In this document: in pieces, positions 36,142 through 47,242 of the stretch
Position numbering within the stretch: position 1 is the stretch's first letter
How the letters are laid out: each line of letters opens with the position of its first letter
Source of the DNA: Paenacidovorax monticola
GTDB taxonomy: Bacteria; Pseudomonadota; Gammaproteobacteria; Burkholderiales; Burkholderiaceae_C
Assembly (NCBI RefSeq): GCF_014489595.1
Contig: NZ_CP060790.1
Location: forward strand, 3,348,001 to 3,412,000
DNA length: 64,000 nucleotides
Reading direction: 5' to 3'
Position numbers and translations under genes: made by a program
The notes under the pieces: generated by a model
Database searches by the model: none
Seen by the model: the letters and a program-made list of their open reading frames with translations, nothing else
What the model was told of the DNA's origin: nothing

Positions 36142-38451
36142 TTACCGTGCCGCGTTGGCGTCTGCCACCGTGAGGGCCGTCATGTTCACGATGCGGCGCA
36201 CCGTGGTGCTGGCTGTCAGGATGTGCACGGGCTGGGCCGCACCGAGCAGCACGGGGCCGATGGCGATGTTGCCGCCCGCCGCCGTCTTGAGCAGGTTGTA
36301 CGAAATGTTGGCCGCATCGATGTTGGGCATCACCAGCAGGTTGGCGTCGCCGATGAGCGTGCTGTGGGGCATGAGCGCGGCTCGGGCCTTGCCGTCCAGG
36401 GCCACGTCGCCGTGCATCTCGCCGTCCACCTCCAGCCAGGGGGCCTGCACGCGCAGCAGCTCCAGCGTCTGGCGCATCTTCACGGCGCTGGGCTGGGTGC
36501 TGGAGCCGAAGTTGGAATGCGACAGCAGCGCGGCCTTGGGTTTGAGGCCGAAGCGCATCATCTCCTCGGCCGCCATGATCGTGATCTCGGCGAGCTGTTC
36601 GGCCGTGGGGTCGTAGTTCACATGGGTGTCCACGAGGAAGACCTGGCGGTCGGGCAGCAGCAGCCCGTTCATGCAGGCGTAGGTGTTCACGCCCGCGCGC
36701 TTGCCGATCACCTGGTCGACATACTGCAGGTGGTGGGTCGTGGGGCCCCAGGTGCCGGTGATGAGGCCGTCCACCTCGCCCTTGTGCAGCAGCATGGAGC
36801 CGATGAGGGTGAGGCGGCGGCGCATCTCGATCTTGGCGATCGGCGCCGTCACGCCCTTGCGCTCGGTCATGCGGTGGTAGGTCTGCCAGAAGTCGCGGTA
36901 GCGGTGGTCCTGCTCGACGTTCACCACGTCGTAGTCGCGGCCCTCCTGCAGGCGCAGGCCGAACTTCTCGACGCGCTGGGCAATGATGGCCGGGCGGCCG
37001 ATCAGCGTGGGGCGCGCGATCTTTTCGTCCACCACGATCTGCGCGGCGCGCAGCACGCGCTCTTCCTCGCCCTCGGCGTAGGCCACGCGCTTCTTGGCCG
37101 CGGTCTTGGCGGCCGTGAAGATGGGCTTCATCGTCGTGCCCGAGGCATAGACGAAGGTCTGCAGGTGGTCGCGGTAGGCGTCCATGTCGGCGATGGGGCG
37201 CTGTGCCACGCCGCTGTCGGCGGCGGCCTGGGCCACGGCCGGCGCGATCTTCATCATCAGGCGCGGGTCGAACGGCTTGGGGATCAGGTACTCGCGGCCG
37301 AACGAGAGCTGTTCGCCCACATAGGCCGCGGCCACCACCTCGCTCTGCTCGGCCTGGGCCAGTTCGGCGATGGCGTGCACCGCCGCGATTTCCATCTCGT
37401 CCGTGATCGTGGTCGCGCCGCAATCCAGCGCGCCCCGGAAGATGTAGGGGAAGCACAGGACGTTGTTCACCTGGTTCGGGTAGTCCGAACGGCCCGTGGC
37501 CATGATGATGTCGCTGCGCACGCCATGCGCCACCTCGGGCATGATCTCCGGGTTGGGGTTGGCCAGGGCGAAGATCACCGGGCGCTCGGCCATGCTGGCC
37601 ACCATCTCGGGCTTGAGCACGTTGCCGGCGGACAGGCCCAGGAACACGTCCGCGCCAACAATCACCTCGGCCAGCTTGCGCGCATCGGTCTTCTGCATGA
37701 ACTGGCGCTTGTCGTCGTCCATCAGCTCCGTGCGGCCCTCGTAGACCACGCCGGCCAGATCGGTCACGAACACGTTCTTGCGCTGCAGGCCCACCTTCAG
37801 CAGCAGGTTCAGGCAGGCCAGCGCCGCCGCGCCCGCGCCGCTGGCCACCAGCTTCACGTCCTCGATCTTCTTGTCCGCGACCTTCAGCGCATTCACCATG
37901 GCCGCCGCCACCGTGATGGCCGTGCCATGCTGGTCATCGTGGAAGACGGGGATCTTCATGCGCTTGCGCAGCGCGCGCTCCACATAGAAGCAGTCGGGCG
38001 CCTTGATGTCCTCGAGGTTGATGGCACCGAACGTCGGCTCCAGCGCGGCGATCACCTCCACCAGCTTGGCGGGGTCCTTCTCGTCGATCTCGATGTCGAA
38101 CACATCCACGCCGGCGAACTTCTTGAACAGGACACCCTTGCCCTCCATCACCGGCTTGGACGCCAGCGCTCCGATGTCGCCCAGGCCCAGCACCGCGGTG
38201 CCGTTGCTGATGACGGCCACCAGGTTGCCGCGCGAGGTGTAGCGGAAGGCGGCGGAGGGGTCCTTGACGATCTCCTCGCAGGGCGCGGCCACGCCGGGCG
38301 AATAGGCCAGTGCCAGATCGTGCTGGTTCACCATCTGCTTGGTGGCGGCGATGGCGACCTTGCCCGGCTTGGGAAACTCGTGGTACTCGAGCGCGGCACG
38401 GCGCAGCAGGGCGCGTTTATCGGTAGGGGTCGGGGCCGTGTTCTCGGACAT
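36142..38451 (-). CDS. maeB: NADP-dependent malic enzyme with phosphotransacetylase-like domain
   Basis: The 769-residue two-domain enzyme has malic-enzyme domain segments [55 protein letters not shown] and [17 protein letters not shown] (about 30-430). A C-terminal phosphate-acetyltransferase-like domain (about 440-765; [38 protein letters not shown]) follows. It makes pyruvate, CO2 and NADPH from malate; the C-terminal domain is regulatory, binding acetyl-CoA in E. coli MaeB. The length matches MaeB (about 760). It is a stand-alone gene with its own terminator. Confidence 0.95.
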   Translation of the reverse strand: MSENTAPTPTDKRALLRRAALEYHEFPKPGKVAIAATKQMVNQHDLALAYSPGVAAPCEEIVKDPSAAFRYTSRGNLVAVISNGTAVLGLGDIGALASKPVMEGKGVLFKKFAGVDVFDIEIDEKDPAKLVEVIAALEPTFGAINLEDIKAPDCFYVERALRKRMKIPVFHDDQHGTAITVAAAMVNALKVADKKIEDVKLVASGAGAAALACLNLLLKVGLQRKNVFVTDLAGVVYEGRTELMDDDKRQFMQKTDARKLAEVIVGADVFLGLSAGNVLKPEMVASMAERPVIFALANPNPEIMPEVAHGVRSDIIMATGRSDYPNQVNNVLCFPYIFRGALDCGATTITDEMEIAAVHAIAELAQAEQSEVVAAAYVGEQLSFGREYLIPKPFDPRLMMKIAPAVAQAAADSGVAQRPIADMDAYRDHLQTFVYASGTTMKPIFTAAKTAAKKRVAYAEGEEERVLRAAQIVVDEKIARPTLIGRPAIIAQRVEKFGLRLQEGRDYDVVNVEQDHRYRDFWQTYHRMTERKGVTAPIAKIEMRRRLTLIGSMLLHKGEVDGLITGTWGPTTHHLQYVDQVIGKRAGVNTYACMNGLLLPDRQVFLVDTHVNYDPTAEQLAEITIMAAEEMMRFGLKPKAALLSHSNFGSSTQPSAVKMRQTLELLRVQAPWLEVDGEMHGDVALDGKARAALMPHSTLIGDANLLVMPNIDAANISYNLLKTAAGGNIAIGPVLLGAAQPVHILTASTTVRRIVNMTALTVADANAAR

Positions 38452-38614
38452 CAAGCGTCTCCAGCGAAGGCAGGGCCGACGGGCGCAACGCTTGCGCCTG
38501 CGCGCCGTCAGCGGGGTGTAAGGGGGAGCCGATTGTAGGCCGCGCGGCTGTCGATCAGCCGTCGAGTGAAACAGTTGTGATCCGCCGGTGCCCAATCGCG
38601 CCGCGCGGGCGGCG

Positions 38615-40081
38615 TCAGAGGCGGTCGAGCGGGTACACCGGGCGGCCCACGCGAGCGAACGGGAACCGCGCATAGTCCGAGGTGGTCACGCCGGGGCTGT
38701 CGCACTCCACCAGGCCTGCGGACAGGGGCACGAACACGGGCCGGCAGTACATGCGCGACTTGAGCAGCAGGTAGCGAAAGCGCGTGGGGTCCAGCCCCAC
38801 GCAGTGGAACACGCCCAGGTCCCAGGGCTCGTGGGTTTGTTCGGTCACCACGATCTGCGCGGCGCCGGTGTCCAGCAGCACCGTGCGGCCCATGTGGCAG
38901 CGCTGGCCCGTATAGATCGGGCCCGCGACCGTGTAGGTGCCGTCGCTCACGGCGCGCACCGTGCCGCGCAGGCGCAGCGGCTGCTTGTGCAGGCCGATGC
39001 GGTCGAGCGGCACCTTGTTGCCCAGGTCGATCTCCACCTCGGCGCCCTCTCCGGCCGCCACCAGCCGGGCCACGGCCCCGGGGTCGCACAGCGGCCCCAC
39101 GGCGATGCCCGATAGCCCCTGCTCCAGCGCGGCCTGCAGCACGTCCATGGTGTCGCAGGTGCCGCCCGACATGCAGTTGTCGCCATGGTCCAGCAGCAGC
39201 ACGGGCCGCGTGGCACCTTCGGCCAGGGCCTGGGCGCGGCGCAGCGATTCCCCGAGCGGCTCGCTGCGGTACACGTATTCCTCGCGCCGTTCCCAGATCT
39301 GCCGGGCCAGGCCGTCCACGGCGGCCTGGGTGGCGGTGGCTTCTTCTTCGCGGCAGGTGGCGACCACGCTCACGCAGGGCGCCTCGATGTCGGCCAGCGA
39401 AAAGCCGCCGAACACCGATACGGCGGGCAGCCCGCTGCGCTCGAGCCCGCGCGCGGCCTCCACGGCGTCGCGCATGGGGCCGGCCAGCGTGGTACTGCGC
39501 AGCGTGTGGCTCATGAGCGGCAGGCGGTGCCAGCACACGCGGTAGCGCGCCTCGCCGCGCAGCATCTGCAGCAGCAGGCGGCCCGCGTGTTCGCCGGTCT
39601 CGTACATGTCGATGTGCGGGTAGGTCTTGAAGCCCACCATCACGTCGGCGTTGCCCACCATCCTTTCGGTGATGTTGCCGTGCAGGTCCAGCGCCACGCC
39701 CAGGGGCACGCCGGGCGCGGCCGCGCGCACGCGCGCGAGCAGGTCGCCCTCGCCGTCGTCGGTGTGCTCGGCCACCATGGCGCCGTGCAGGTCCAGCAGG
39801 ATGGCGTCGCAGCCCGGGGCGGCATCGACGATGCGGCGCGTGAGCTCGTCGTAGGCGGCGGCGTGCACGGGGCCGCTCGGGTTCGCCGTGGCCGAAACGG
39901 GCGTGACCAGCGTGGCGCCCATGCCTTCGGCCAGTTCGATGAAGGCCGCCATGGCGGTGCGCATGCCCTTGTTGGCGCGGTACGCCTCCTCGCCGTAGGT
40001 GGGCGCGAACGCCTCGATGGGCGTGGGCACGGGCGAGAAGGTGTTGGTCTCGTGGTTCAGCCGCGCGATCAGGACCTTCAT
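38615..40081 (-). CDS. M81 family metallopeptidase (MlrC-like)
   Basis: The 488-residue protein belongs to the MlrC/DUF1485 family of zinc peptidases known from microcystin degradation. It starts MKVLIARLNHETNTFSPVPT with the HETNTF signature. It contains LDLHGAMVAEHTDDGEGDLL, LDLHGNITERMV, FKTYPHIDMYETGE and, in the MlrC_C part, LLDHGDNCMSGGTCDTM. The substrate is a linear peptide or amide, not known here. If one base is restored upstream, its ATG overlaps the stop of the M20 amidase (ATGA), so the two would act in one pathway. It has no signal peptide. Confidence 0.87.
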   Translation of the reverse strand: MKVLIARLNHETNTFSPVPTPIEAFAPTYGEEAYRANKGMRTAMAAFIELAEGMGATLVTPVSATANPSGPVHAAAYDELTRRIVDAAPGCDAILLDLHGAMVAEHTDDGEGDLLARVRAAAPGVPLGVALDLHGNITERMVGNADVMVGFKTYPHIDMYETGEHAGRLLLQMLRGEARYRVCWHRLPLMSHTLRSTTLAGPMRDAVEAARGLERSGLPAVSVFGGFSLADIEAPCVSVVATCREEEATATQAAVDGLARQIWERREEYVYRSEPLGESLRRAQALAEGATRPVLLLDHGDNCMSGGTCDTMDVLQAALEQGLSGIAVGPLCDPGAVARLVAAGEGAEVEIDLGNKVPLDRIGLHKQPLRLRGTVRAVSDGTYTVAGPIYTGQRCHMGRTVLLDTGAAQIVVTEQTHEPWDLGVFHCVGLDPTRFRYLLLKSRMYCRPVFVPLSAGLVECDSPGVTTSDYARFPFARVGRPVYPLDRL

Positions 40082-41342
40082 GCCACCACCCGGCGCTCGC
40101 GAGCATGGCGCGCAGCAGCACGTTGCAGCCGGCCTCCAGGTGGGCGGGCTCGGCGTCCTCGATCTCGTTGTGGCTGATGCCGTCGGCACAGGGCACGAAG
40201 ATCATGGCGGCCGGCGCCACGCGCGCCACGTAGACGGCGTCATGGCCCGCGCCGCTCACCACGTCCATGGTGCTGTAGCCCAGGTCGGCCGCGTTGGCGC
40301 GCACGGCCTCCACCAGATGCGGCGTGAAGGGCTGCGGCGGGAAGTACACCACCTGCTCCACATCGATGGAGAGGCCGCGCTCGGCGGCGATGCGTGTGCA
40401 GGCGGCGCGCAGCGCGGCGTCCATGTCCAGCAGCTGGGTGTCGTCGGGCGCGCGCAGATCCACGCTGAGCTTCACACGGCCGGGGATCACGTTGCGCGAG
40501 TTGGGGTGCACCTCCAGCGAGCCCACGGTGCCGCGCGCATGGGGCAGGCGGTCCATGGCGATGCGGTTGACCTCCGCCACGAGCTGGCTGGCGGCCAGCA
40601 GCGCGTCGCGCCGCAGCTCCATGGGCGTGGGGCCCGCGTGCGCCTCCATGCCCTGCACGGTGACGTCGTACCAGCGCTGGCCCAGCGCGGCCTGCACCAC
40701 GCCGATCACGCGGTCGTGGTTCTCCAGCACCGGGCCCTGCTCGATATGGGCCTCGAAGTACGCGCCCACGGCCGGGGCCGGTCCGGCCTGGCCCGCGTAG
40801 CCGATGGCCGAGAGCGCCTCGGCCACGCTCACGCCCTGGGCATCGCGCTGCGCGAGCGCATGCTCCAGCGTGAAAGCGCCCGCGAACACGCCCGAGCCCA
40901 TCATCACGGGCACGAAGCGCGAGCCCTCCTCGTTGGTCCACACGGCCACCTCGATGGGCGCGCGCGTGCGCACGCCGCTGTCGTTGAGCGTGCGCACCAC
41001 CTCCAGGCCTGCCATCACGCCATAGTTGCCGTCGAACTTGCCGCCCGTGGGCTGGGTGTCGATGTGGCTGCCCGTCATCACGGGCGGCAGGCTGTCGTCG
41101 GCTCCCGCGCGGCGCGCGAAGATGTTGCCGATCGCGTCCACGCGGATGCTGCAGCCCGCCTCGCGCGCCCACTGCGTGAAGAGGTCGCGGCCCAGGCGGT
41201 CCAGGTCGGTGAGCGCGATGCGGCACACGCCGCCCTTGGGCGTGCCGCCGATGCGCGCGAGGTCCATGAGCGATTGCCACAGGCGTGCGCCGTCGGTGCG
41301 CAGCGCGGTGGTGGAGGATGAGGGGGTGGTGTTCAGGTCCAT
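40078..41342 (-). CDS. M20 Zn-dependent amidase/carbamoylase (hydantoinase-carbamoylase family); end frameshifted
   Basis: This M20-type amidohydrolase of the N-carbamoyl-L-amino-acid hydrolase/allantoate amidohydrolase family has GGTPKGGVCRIALTDLDRLG, VMTGSHIDTQPTGGKFDGNY, NEEGSRFVPVMMGSGVFAG, AHIEQGPVLENHDRVIGVV and QGMEAHAGPTPMELRRDAL. They include the two-metal ligands (H and D in GSHIDTQ, E in NEEGS) and the GAGHDAVYV loop. As given, the frame does not stop and runs on through the M81 gene to 38508. Adding one C to the run at 40089-40091 gives a 421-residue product ending in ATGA overlap with the M81 gene. The pair probably degrades an N-acylated or N-carbamoylated compound. Confidence 0.82.
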
Positions 41343-41390
41343 GGGAGTTTCCTTATCGGCATTCAAGGCGCCGGGCAGGGGGGTTGCATT

Positions 41391-42094
<704 letters not shown>

Positions 42095-42098
<4 letters not shown>

Positions 42099-42876
42099 GC
42101 CTTGCCTCCGGTGATCATGTTGCCCAGGTAGGCGGTGCGCACGCGCTCGTCGCTGCGGATCTCGTGCGGCAGGCCTTCGGCGAGCACGCGGCCCTGCTGC
42201 ATCACGGTGATGGTGTCGGAGATGTCCATGACGATGTTCATGTTGTGCTCGATGAGGACGACGGTGTGCTCGTCCTTGAGGCCCTGGATCAGCCGCTTCA
42301 TGTCGTCGAGGTCGTCGATGCCCATGCCCGAGGTCGGCTCGTCGAGGAAGATGGCCTTCGGCCTCGCGGCCAGCGCCATGCCCACTTCTAGGCGCCGCTG
42401 CTGGCCGTGCGAGAGGTTGCCCGCCGGCGTGTCGGCGTGGCGCGTGAGGCCCAGGCGCTCGAGCACGCCGGCCACCGTGTCGGCGCAGGAGCGCCGGCCC
42501 ACGGGGGCGTTCCAGCAGTCCAGCGCCTTCGCGGGCGCCACGCCTTGCGCAGCCAGGCGCAGGTTCTCGCGCACCGGCAGGGTGAGGAACAGGCTCGTGA
42601 CCTGGAAGGAGCGCGCCATGCCGCGCTGCACGCGCCGGTGGTCGGGCTCGTGCGTCACGTCGTGACCGTCGAACAGGATGCGCCCACCGCTCACCTGCTT
42701 GGTGCCGTGAGCATGTGGAACAGCGTGGTCTTGCCCGCGCCGTTGGGGCCGATCACCGAGTGCACGGTGTTGGCGCGCACCTTCAGGTCCACGCCGCCCA
42801 GGGCGACGAACTTGTCATAGCGCTTCTCGACGCCCTGGGCCTCGAGCAGGATGGGGGATGCGGCGGCGGCGCTCAT
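42095..42876 (-). CDS. livG: Branched-chain amino acid-type ABC transporter ATPase (LivG); frameshift near 42705
   Basis: The N-terminal part has Walker A GPNGAGKTTLFHML. After the break the frame continues with GGRILFDGHDVTHEPDHRR, MARSFQVTSLFLTLPVRENL, signature LSHGQQRRLEVG, FLDEPTSGMGIDD and LIEHNMNIVM. Adding one C to the CC at 42705-42706 (complement strand) makes one 260-residue protein reading LTGTKQVSGGRIL across the joint, a typical LivG sequence. The signature is LSHGQQ rather than LSGGQQ, which is common in LivG. The start ATG 42876 overlaps the livM stop and has an AGGAGA site. Confidence 0.88.
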
Positions 42877-43877
42877 GCGTGCTCTCCTTGCGCGTTCGGC
42901 GCGGTGGACTGCGGCTTCTTGCGGCGTACCAGGCCCCACAGGCTCTCGCCCAGGCCCCACAGGCCGCGCTGCATGCCCAGGCTCACGACCATCAGCACCA
43001 CGCCCAGCAGCAGCAGCCAGCGCGGCCACAGGGTCGAAAGCCAGTCGCCCAGCAGCACGTAGAAGGCCGCGCCCAGCACCGAGGCCAGCAGGTTGCCCGT
43101 GCCGCCGATCACGGTCATCACGAGGATCATCTCGCTCGTGTGGTACTCGGCGCTCGACAGCGGCGCGATGCCGGTCATCATCGCGTGCAGCGCGCCGGCC
43201 AGGCCCGTGACGGCGCCCGAGATCACGAAAGCCTGCAGCTTGAGCAGGCGCAGGTTGTAGCCCACGGCGGCGGCGCGCTCCTCGTTGTCGCGCACGGCCA
43301 GCAGCGTGCGGCCGAACATCGAATCGCACACGCGGCGCAGCAGCCAGAACGCCGCGAGGAACAGCGCGGCCACGAAGCCGTAGTACTGCCAGGGCGAGGC
43401 CAGCGGCCACAGCGTCTGGCCCGCGATGCCGAGCGAAGGGCGCGGAATGTCGAGCAGGCCGTTGTCGCCGCCCGTGAGGCCCGTGGCCGTGTAGGCGATG
43501 AAGTAGAACATCTGCGCGAACGCCAGCGTGAGCATCACGAAGTAGGTGCCGCGCTGCCGGATCGCCACCCAGCCCACGATGGCCGCGCCCGCCGCGCCCA
43601 TGGCCACGGCGGCCACCAGCGCCAGCGGCATGGGCAGCGGCCAGCGTGTGAGCAGCAGCGCGATGGTGTAGCTGCCCAGGCCGAAGAAGATGCCCTGCCC
43701 GAACGACAGCAGGCCCGTGTAGCCCAGCAGCAGGTTGCAGCCCATGGCGGCGAGCGCGTAGATCAGCACCTCGCTGGCCAGCGAGCCCGACTGCATGAAG
43801 AGCGGCATGGCCACCACGATGGCCAGCGCGAGGAGAAGATGGGAGTGCTTGAATGCGTGGGACATGGCGGTGTTCAT
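42873..43877 (-). CDS. livM: Branched-chain amino acid-type ABC permease (LivM)
   Basis: The 334-residue membrane protein has about ten helices. It includes YALAAMGCNLLLGYTGLLSF, GQGIFFGLGSYTIALLLTRW and the cytoplasmic loop RLLKLQAFVISGAVTGLAGA. A longer C-terminal cytoplasmic tail is typical of LivM. ATG 43877 overlaps the livH stop (ATGA); an internal ATG at 43865 is a weaker alternative. It pairs with LivH to form the channel. Confidence 0.9.
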   Translation of the reverse strand: MNTAMSHAFKHSHLLLALAIVVAMPLFMQSGSLASEVLIYALAAMGCNLLLGYTGLLSFGQGIFFGLGSYTIALLLTRWPLPMPLALVAAVAMGAAGAAIVGWVAIRQRGTYFVMLTLAFAQMFYFIAYTATGLTGGDNGLLDIPRPSLGIAGQTLWPLASPWQYYGFVAALFLAAFWLLRRVCDSMFGRTLLAVRDNEERAAAVGYNLRLLKLQAFVISGAVTGLAGALHAMMTGIAPLSSAEYHTSEMILVMTVIGGTGNLLASVLGAAFYVLLGDWLSTLWPRWLLLLGVVLMVVSLGMQRGLWGLGESLWGLVRRKKPQSTAPNAQGEHA

Positions 43878-44734
43878 CCTTTGCGGCCCAGCAGGCCATG
43901 GGGGCGCAGCAGCAGCACGGCGGCCATGGCCACGTAGATCATGAGGCGCGCGCCCTCGGGCCACAGCGTGCTCATCACGCTCTGCACGATGCCGATCAGG
44001 AGCCCGCCCGCGAGCGCGCCGCCGAAACTGCCCATGCCGCCCACGACCACGATCACGAAGGCCACGCCCAGCGCCTCCACGCCCATGAAGGGCTCGGCGC
44101 CGCGGATGGGCGCGGCCAGCACGCCCGCCAGCGCCGCCGTGGCCGCGCCCAGCGCGAACACCAGGCTGAAGATGCGGAACACGTTCAGGCCCAGCAGCGA
44201 CACCATCTCGGTCGACTCGCTGCCTGCGCGCACCGCGCTGCCCAGGCGCGTGCCTTCCAGCACCCACCACAGCAGCACCGCGAGCACGGCCGTGAAGCCG
44301 ATCACGAACAGCCGGTACTTGGGGTAGACGAAGCTGCCCCACATCACCACGCCCTGCAGCAGGTCGGGTACGGCCACGCTGTCGCCCAGCGGCCCCCACT
44401 GCAGGATCACCAGCTCCTGCACCACGAGCGCCAGGCCCACGGTGACGAGGATGTGGAACTCGTGCGCCTTGGCATACACATGGCGCAGCATGAGCTTCTC
44501 GGTGAGCCAGCCCAGGGCGCCCACGGCCAGCGGCGCCACGACGAGCGCGAGCCAGAAGCTCAGGCCCCAGCGCGTCATCTGGTAGCAGAAGTACGCGCCG
44601 AGGAGATAGAAGGCGCCGTGCGCGAAGTTCACGAAGCGCAGCAGGCCGAACACGATGGACAGGCCCACGGCCAACAGGAAATACAGCATGCCGATGCCGA
44701 TCCCGTTGATGGTCTGTAGCAGGTAGATGCTCAT
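43874..44734 (-). CDS. livH: Branched-chain amino acid-type ABC permease (LivH)
   Basis: The 286-residue permease starts MSIYLLQTINGIGIGMLYFL. It has about eight helices and the family signature FVNFAHGAFYLLGAYF. Further segments are RAGSESTEMVSLLGLNVFRI and VVVGGMGSFGGALAGGLLIG. It lies 96 bp after the binding-protein gene. A GC-rich hairpin (44777-44794) fills that gap and may set the ratio of binding protein to permease. Confidence 0.92.
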   Translation of the reverse strand: MSIYLLQTINGIGIGMLYFLLAVGLSIVFGLLRFVNFAHGAFYLLGAYFCYQMTRWGLSFWLALVVAPLAVGALGWLTEKLMLRHVYAKAHEFHILVTVGLALVVQELVILQWGPLGDSVAVPDLLQGVVMWGSFVYPKYRLFVIGFTAVLAVLLWWVLEGTRLGSAVRAGSESTEMVSLLGLNVFRIFSLVFALGAATAALAGVLAAPIRGAEPFMGVEALGVAFVIVVVGGMGSFGGALAGGLLIGIVQSVMSTLWPEGARLMIYVAMAAVLLLRPHGLLGRKG

Positions 44735-44776
44735 ACAGGGTCCGAGACGAAGGGCCGCGGGCGCAGGCCACCCCGC

Positions 44777-44794
44777 GCCCCGCGCGGGCGGGGC
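44777..44794 (-). repeat. 18-bp GC hairpin, also present at 19000-19017
   Basis: The palindrome GCCCCGCGCGGGCGGGGC lies between the binding-protein gene and livH. It is identical to the hairpin upstream of the osmC-like gene. Hairpins at this position often protect the 3' end of highly expressed binding-protein mRNA, or attenuate downstream genes. Confidence 0.5.
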
Positions 44795-44830
44795 GTTGGA
44801 TGGCTCATTGCCGCTGCGGCGGCTGGGGGG

Positions 44831-46036
44831 TCAGGCGAGCTTGCAGCCGGTCTGGTCTGCGGGGAGGAACGACTTGCCGGAACTCACCACGTCCACGTAG
44901 TCATCCTTGTTCTTCATCTTGGACTTGGCCTTGCCCTTGAGCAGGTAGTAGTTCTTGAGCACCTGGTGGTCGGCCTTGCGCACCTCTTCCTCGCCCGTGA
45001 GGCCCTGGTACTTCATGCCTTCGAGCGCGGCCACCACGGCCTTCTGGTCCACCGTCCCGGCCTTGAGGATGGCGTCGATCAGCAGCTTGGTGCAGATGTA
45101 CGAGCCCGCCAGGCTGTAGTTGGGGTTGGCCTTGAACTTGTCGGCCGTGCGCTTGACGAGGTCGCGGTTGAGCGGCGTGTCGGCCGTGTGCCAGTACTGC
45201 GCGCCGAAGTACACGCCATCGCACAGGTCGGCGCCCAGCGACTCGAACTGTTCCAGGCCCGAGGCCCAGGCGATCAGGATGGTCATGTTCTTGTTCATGC
45301 CGAAGCTGACGGCCTGGCGCAGAGCGTCGGACGACTGGGCGCCGAAGTTCAGCAGCAGCAGCACGTCGGGCTTGGCGGCCACGGCGTTGGTCAGGTAGCC
45401 GCTGAACTCCTTTTCGGTCAGCGAGTGGTAGCTGTTGCCCACATGCTCGATGCCCTTCTCCTTGAAGATGGCCTTGGCGGCCGACAGCAGGCCATCGCCG
45501 AACACGTACTGCGGCGTGATGGTGTACCAGCGCTTGGCCTTGGGCATGGATTCGATCAGCGGGCGCACGGTCTGCTCGATGGCGCCGAAGGTGGGCACCG
45601 ACCAGCGGAACGTGGCGCTGTTGCAGTCCTTGCCCGTGATCTCGTCGGCGCCCGCGGTGGTGATGAAGATGCCGCCGGCCTTCTCGGCTTCCTTGCCCAT
45701 GGCCAGCGCCTCGGACGAGAGGATGCCGCCCGCGAAGAAGCGCGCGCCCTGCTGCTGCGCCGACTCCTGCACCTTGCGCACGGCCGTGGCGGGCTTGCCC
45801 TCGGTGTCGAGCAGCGTGTAGGCCAGGGGCCGGTCCAGCGCCTTGCCGTACTGCTCGATGGCGAGCTTCATCCCCAGGTCGGCGAACTTGCCGTTGGCCG
45901 CGAACGCGCCCGACATGGGCACCGGGCAGCCGAACTGGATGGCGTCCTTGGATTGGGCCCAGACGCTGCGGCCCAGGCCCAGCGATGCGGGCAGTGCGCC
46001 GAGCGCGGAGAGTTGCAGGAGATGACGACGTTGCAT
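44831..46036 (-). CDS. Branched-chain amino acid-type ABC transporter substrate-binding protein
   Basis: The 401-residue Peripla_BP_6 receptor has an N-terminal export signal MQRRHLLQLSALGALPASLG; the RR pair hints at Tat but the motif is incomplete. Mature segments include IQFGCPVPMSGAFAANGKFA, RPLAYTLLDTEGKPATAVRK and TAGADEITGKDCNSATFRWS. This branch of LivK-like proteins binds many amides, aromatics and amino acids besides leucine. It is the first gene of a transport operon that continues with livHMGF, an amidase and an M81 peptidase, and is divergent from a GntR regulator. The ligand is therefore likely an amide or carbamoyl compound (inference). Confidence 0.88.
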   Translation of the reverse strand: MQRRHLLQLSALGALPASLGLGRSVWAQSKDAIQFGCPVPMSGAFAANGKFADLGMKLAIEQYGKALDRPLAYTLLDTEGKPATAVRKVQESAQQQGARFFAGGILSSEALAMGKEAEKAGGIFITTAGADEITGKDCNSATFRWSVPTFGAIEQTVRPLIESMPKAKRWYTITPQYVFGDGLLSAAKAIFKEKGIEHVGNSYHSLTEKEFSGYLTNAVAAKPDVLLLLNFGAQSSDALRQAVSFGMNKNMTILIAWASGLEQFESLGADLCDGVYFGAQYWHTADTPLNRDLVKRTADKFKANPNYSLAGSYICTKLLIDAILKAGTVDQKAVVAALEGMKYQGLTGEEEVRKADHQVLKNYYLLKGKAKSKMKNKDDYVDVVSSGKSFLPADQTGCKLA

Positions 46037-46293
46037 GGGGGACTCCGTTGTAGTGAAACTGCGGCAACGAACCAAGGTGAAGTGGCCCGGGGCCTGTCTC
46101 AGAGCACGATGCATGCCAATCCAAGAAAACGCGTGCTGGCTCCTTGATTCATATTTATAGTGAGAAATAGAACAAATATGACGCGTACAAACCCTAGGCG
46201 ATTCCGGCATGCCCCCTGGCGGTGCATACTGCACCAACAACGCAAATACAGGGGTTCCGGCGCAGCTTGGCTACCCCAGGAAAGAACAGAACA

Positions 46294-47106
46294 ATGGCAA
46301 CAACGAAGTCCGCTCCCCTGGCGATCAAGCAGCTCAAGCGCTCCGATCTCGTGGCCCAGGAGATCAAGCGGCTGATCACCGAAAAGAACCTGAGCCCCGG
46401 TGACCGCCTGCCGCGCGAGAGCGAGCTGCAGGCGCAGTTCCAGGTCAGCAAGGGCACCATCCGCGAGGCGCTCAAGTCGCTGGAGGTGCAGGGGCTCGTC
46501 ACCATTTCCACGGGCCCCTCGGGCGGCGGCACCATCGTCGAGGTGCCGCTCGACCGCACGCTGCAGTTCATGCAGAACTACCTCTTCTTCAAGGAGGTGA
46601 CGATCGACGACATCTACACCGTGCGCCAGATGCTCGAGCCCGAGCTGGCCGCAGGCGCCGTGCCGCACCTCACCGACGCGGACTTCGAGGCGCTGGAGCA
46701 CAGCATCGCCTGCTGCGACCCCACGCAGAGCCACGACGACCTGCTGATCCAGCGGCGCGAGGACGTGAACTTCCACGACATCCTCGCGGCGGCCAACCCC
46801 AACCCGTTCCTGCGCTTCACCTGCGAGCTCATCAACGAGATGATTCGCCAGCTCATCGTCTTCGGCAACCGCACGCCGCAGGCCGAGCACCGGCGCTTCG
46901 GCGAGGCCAATGCGCAGTTCCACCGCGACATCGTGCGGGCTGCCCGCGCGCGCGACGCCGACAAGGTCCGCGCACTCATGGAGGACCACATGCAGGACGC
47001 GGCCAGCAGCGTCAAGCGCATGAAAGGCCGCATCCAGGGCCGCCTGATCCTCGACGCAGACAGCCTGCGCCGCCCCCGGCCCGCAGCGGCACGCAAGCGC
47101 GCCTGA
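46294..47106 (+). CDS. GntR/FadR family transcriptional regulator
   Basis: The 270-residue regulator has a wHTH at about 12-85 (LVAQEIKRLITEKNLSPGDR, PRESELQAQFQVSKGTIREA) and an FCD all-helical effector domain at about 95-240 (IYTVRQMLEPELAAGAVPHL, DVNFHDILAAANPNPFLRF, with the family metal-binding D and H residues). Such proteins repress catabolic operons until a carboxylate ligand binds. It is divergent to the amide-type ABC importer operon, which is its probable target; the 257-bp gap holds the control region. ATG 46294 has an AGGAAAG site. Confidence 0.9.
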   Translation: MATTKSAPLAIKQLKRSDLVAQEIKRLITEKNLSPGDRLPRESELQAQFQVSKGTIREALKSLEVQGLVTISTGPSGGGTIVEVPLDRTLQFMQNYLFFKEVTIDDIYTVRQMLEPELAAGAVPHLTDADFEALEHSIACCDPTQSHDDLLIQRREDVNFHDILAAANPNPFLRFTCELINEMIRQLIVFGNRTPQAEHRRFGEANAQFHRDIVRAARARDADKVRALMEDHMQDAASSVKRMKGRIQGRLILDADSLRRPRPAAARKRA

Positions 47107-47242
47107 GGCCGCGCGGCGGCCCCATTGCGCACCTGCCGCCGCGAACCGTTCGGGCGCCCCGGCGGCTGGTATGCTGCCGCGCCTTTCGCCTTCTCAGGCG
47201 CATTCGGTTCCAGGATTCCACCCGTTCCATGTCGAGGAGACC

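Noticed and set aside
36124..38538. 804-codon open frame on the plus strand opposite maeB
   Set aside because: It is antisense to a complete, conserved enzyme and its composition (His, Gly, Val, Ala, Arg) is that of GC-rich shadow frames.
38508..41342. A 945-codon open frame joining the amidase to a long tail that crosses the M81 gene
   Set aside because: After about residue 420 the translation is Arg/Ala/Gly-rich and overlaps the clearly real M81 gene in another frame. One missing base at 40089-40091 explains it and restores a normal ATGA overlap.
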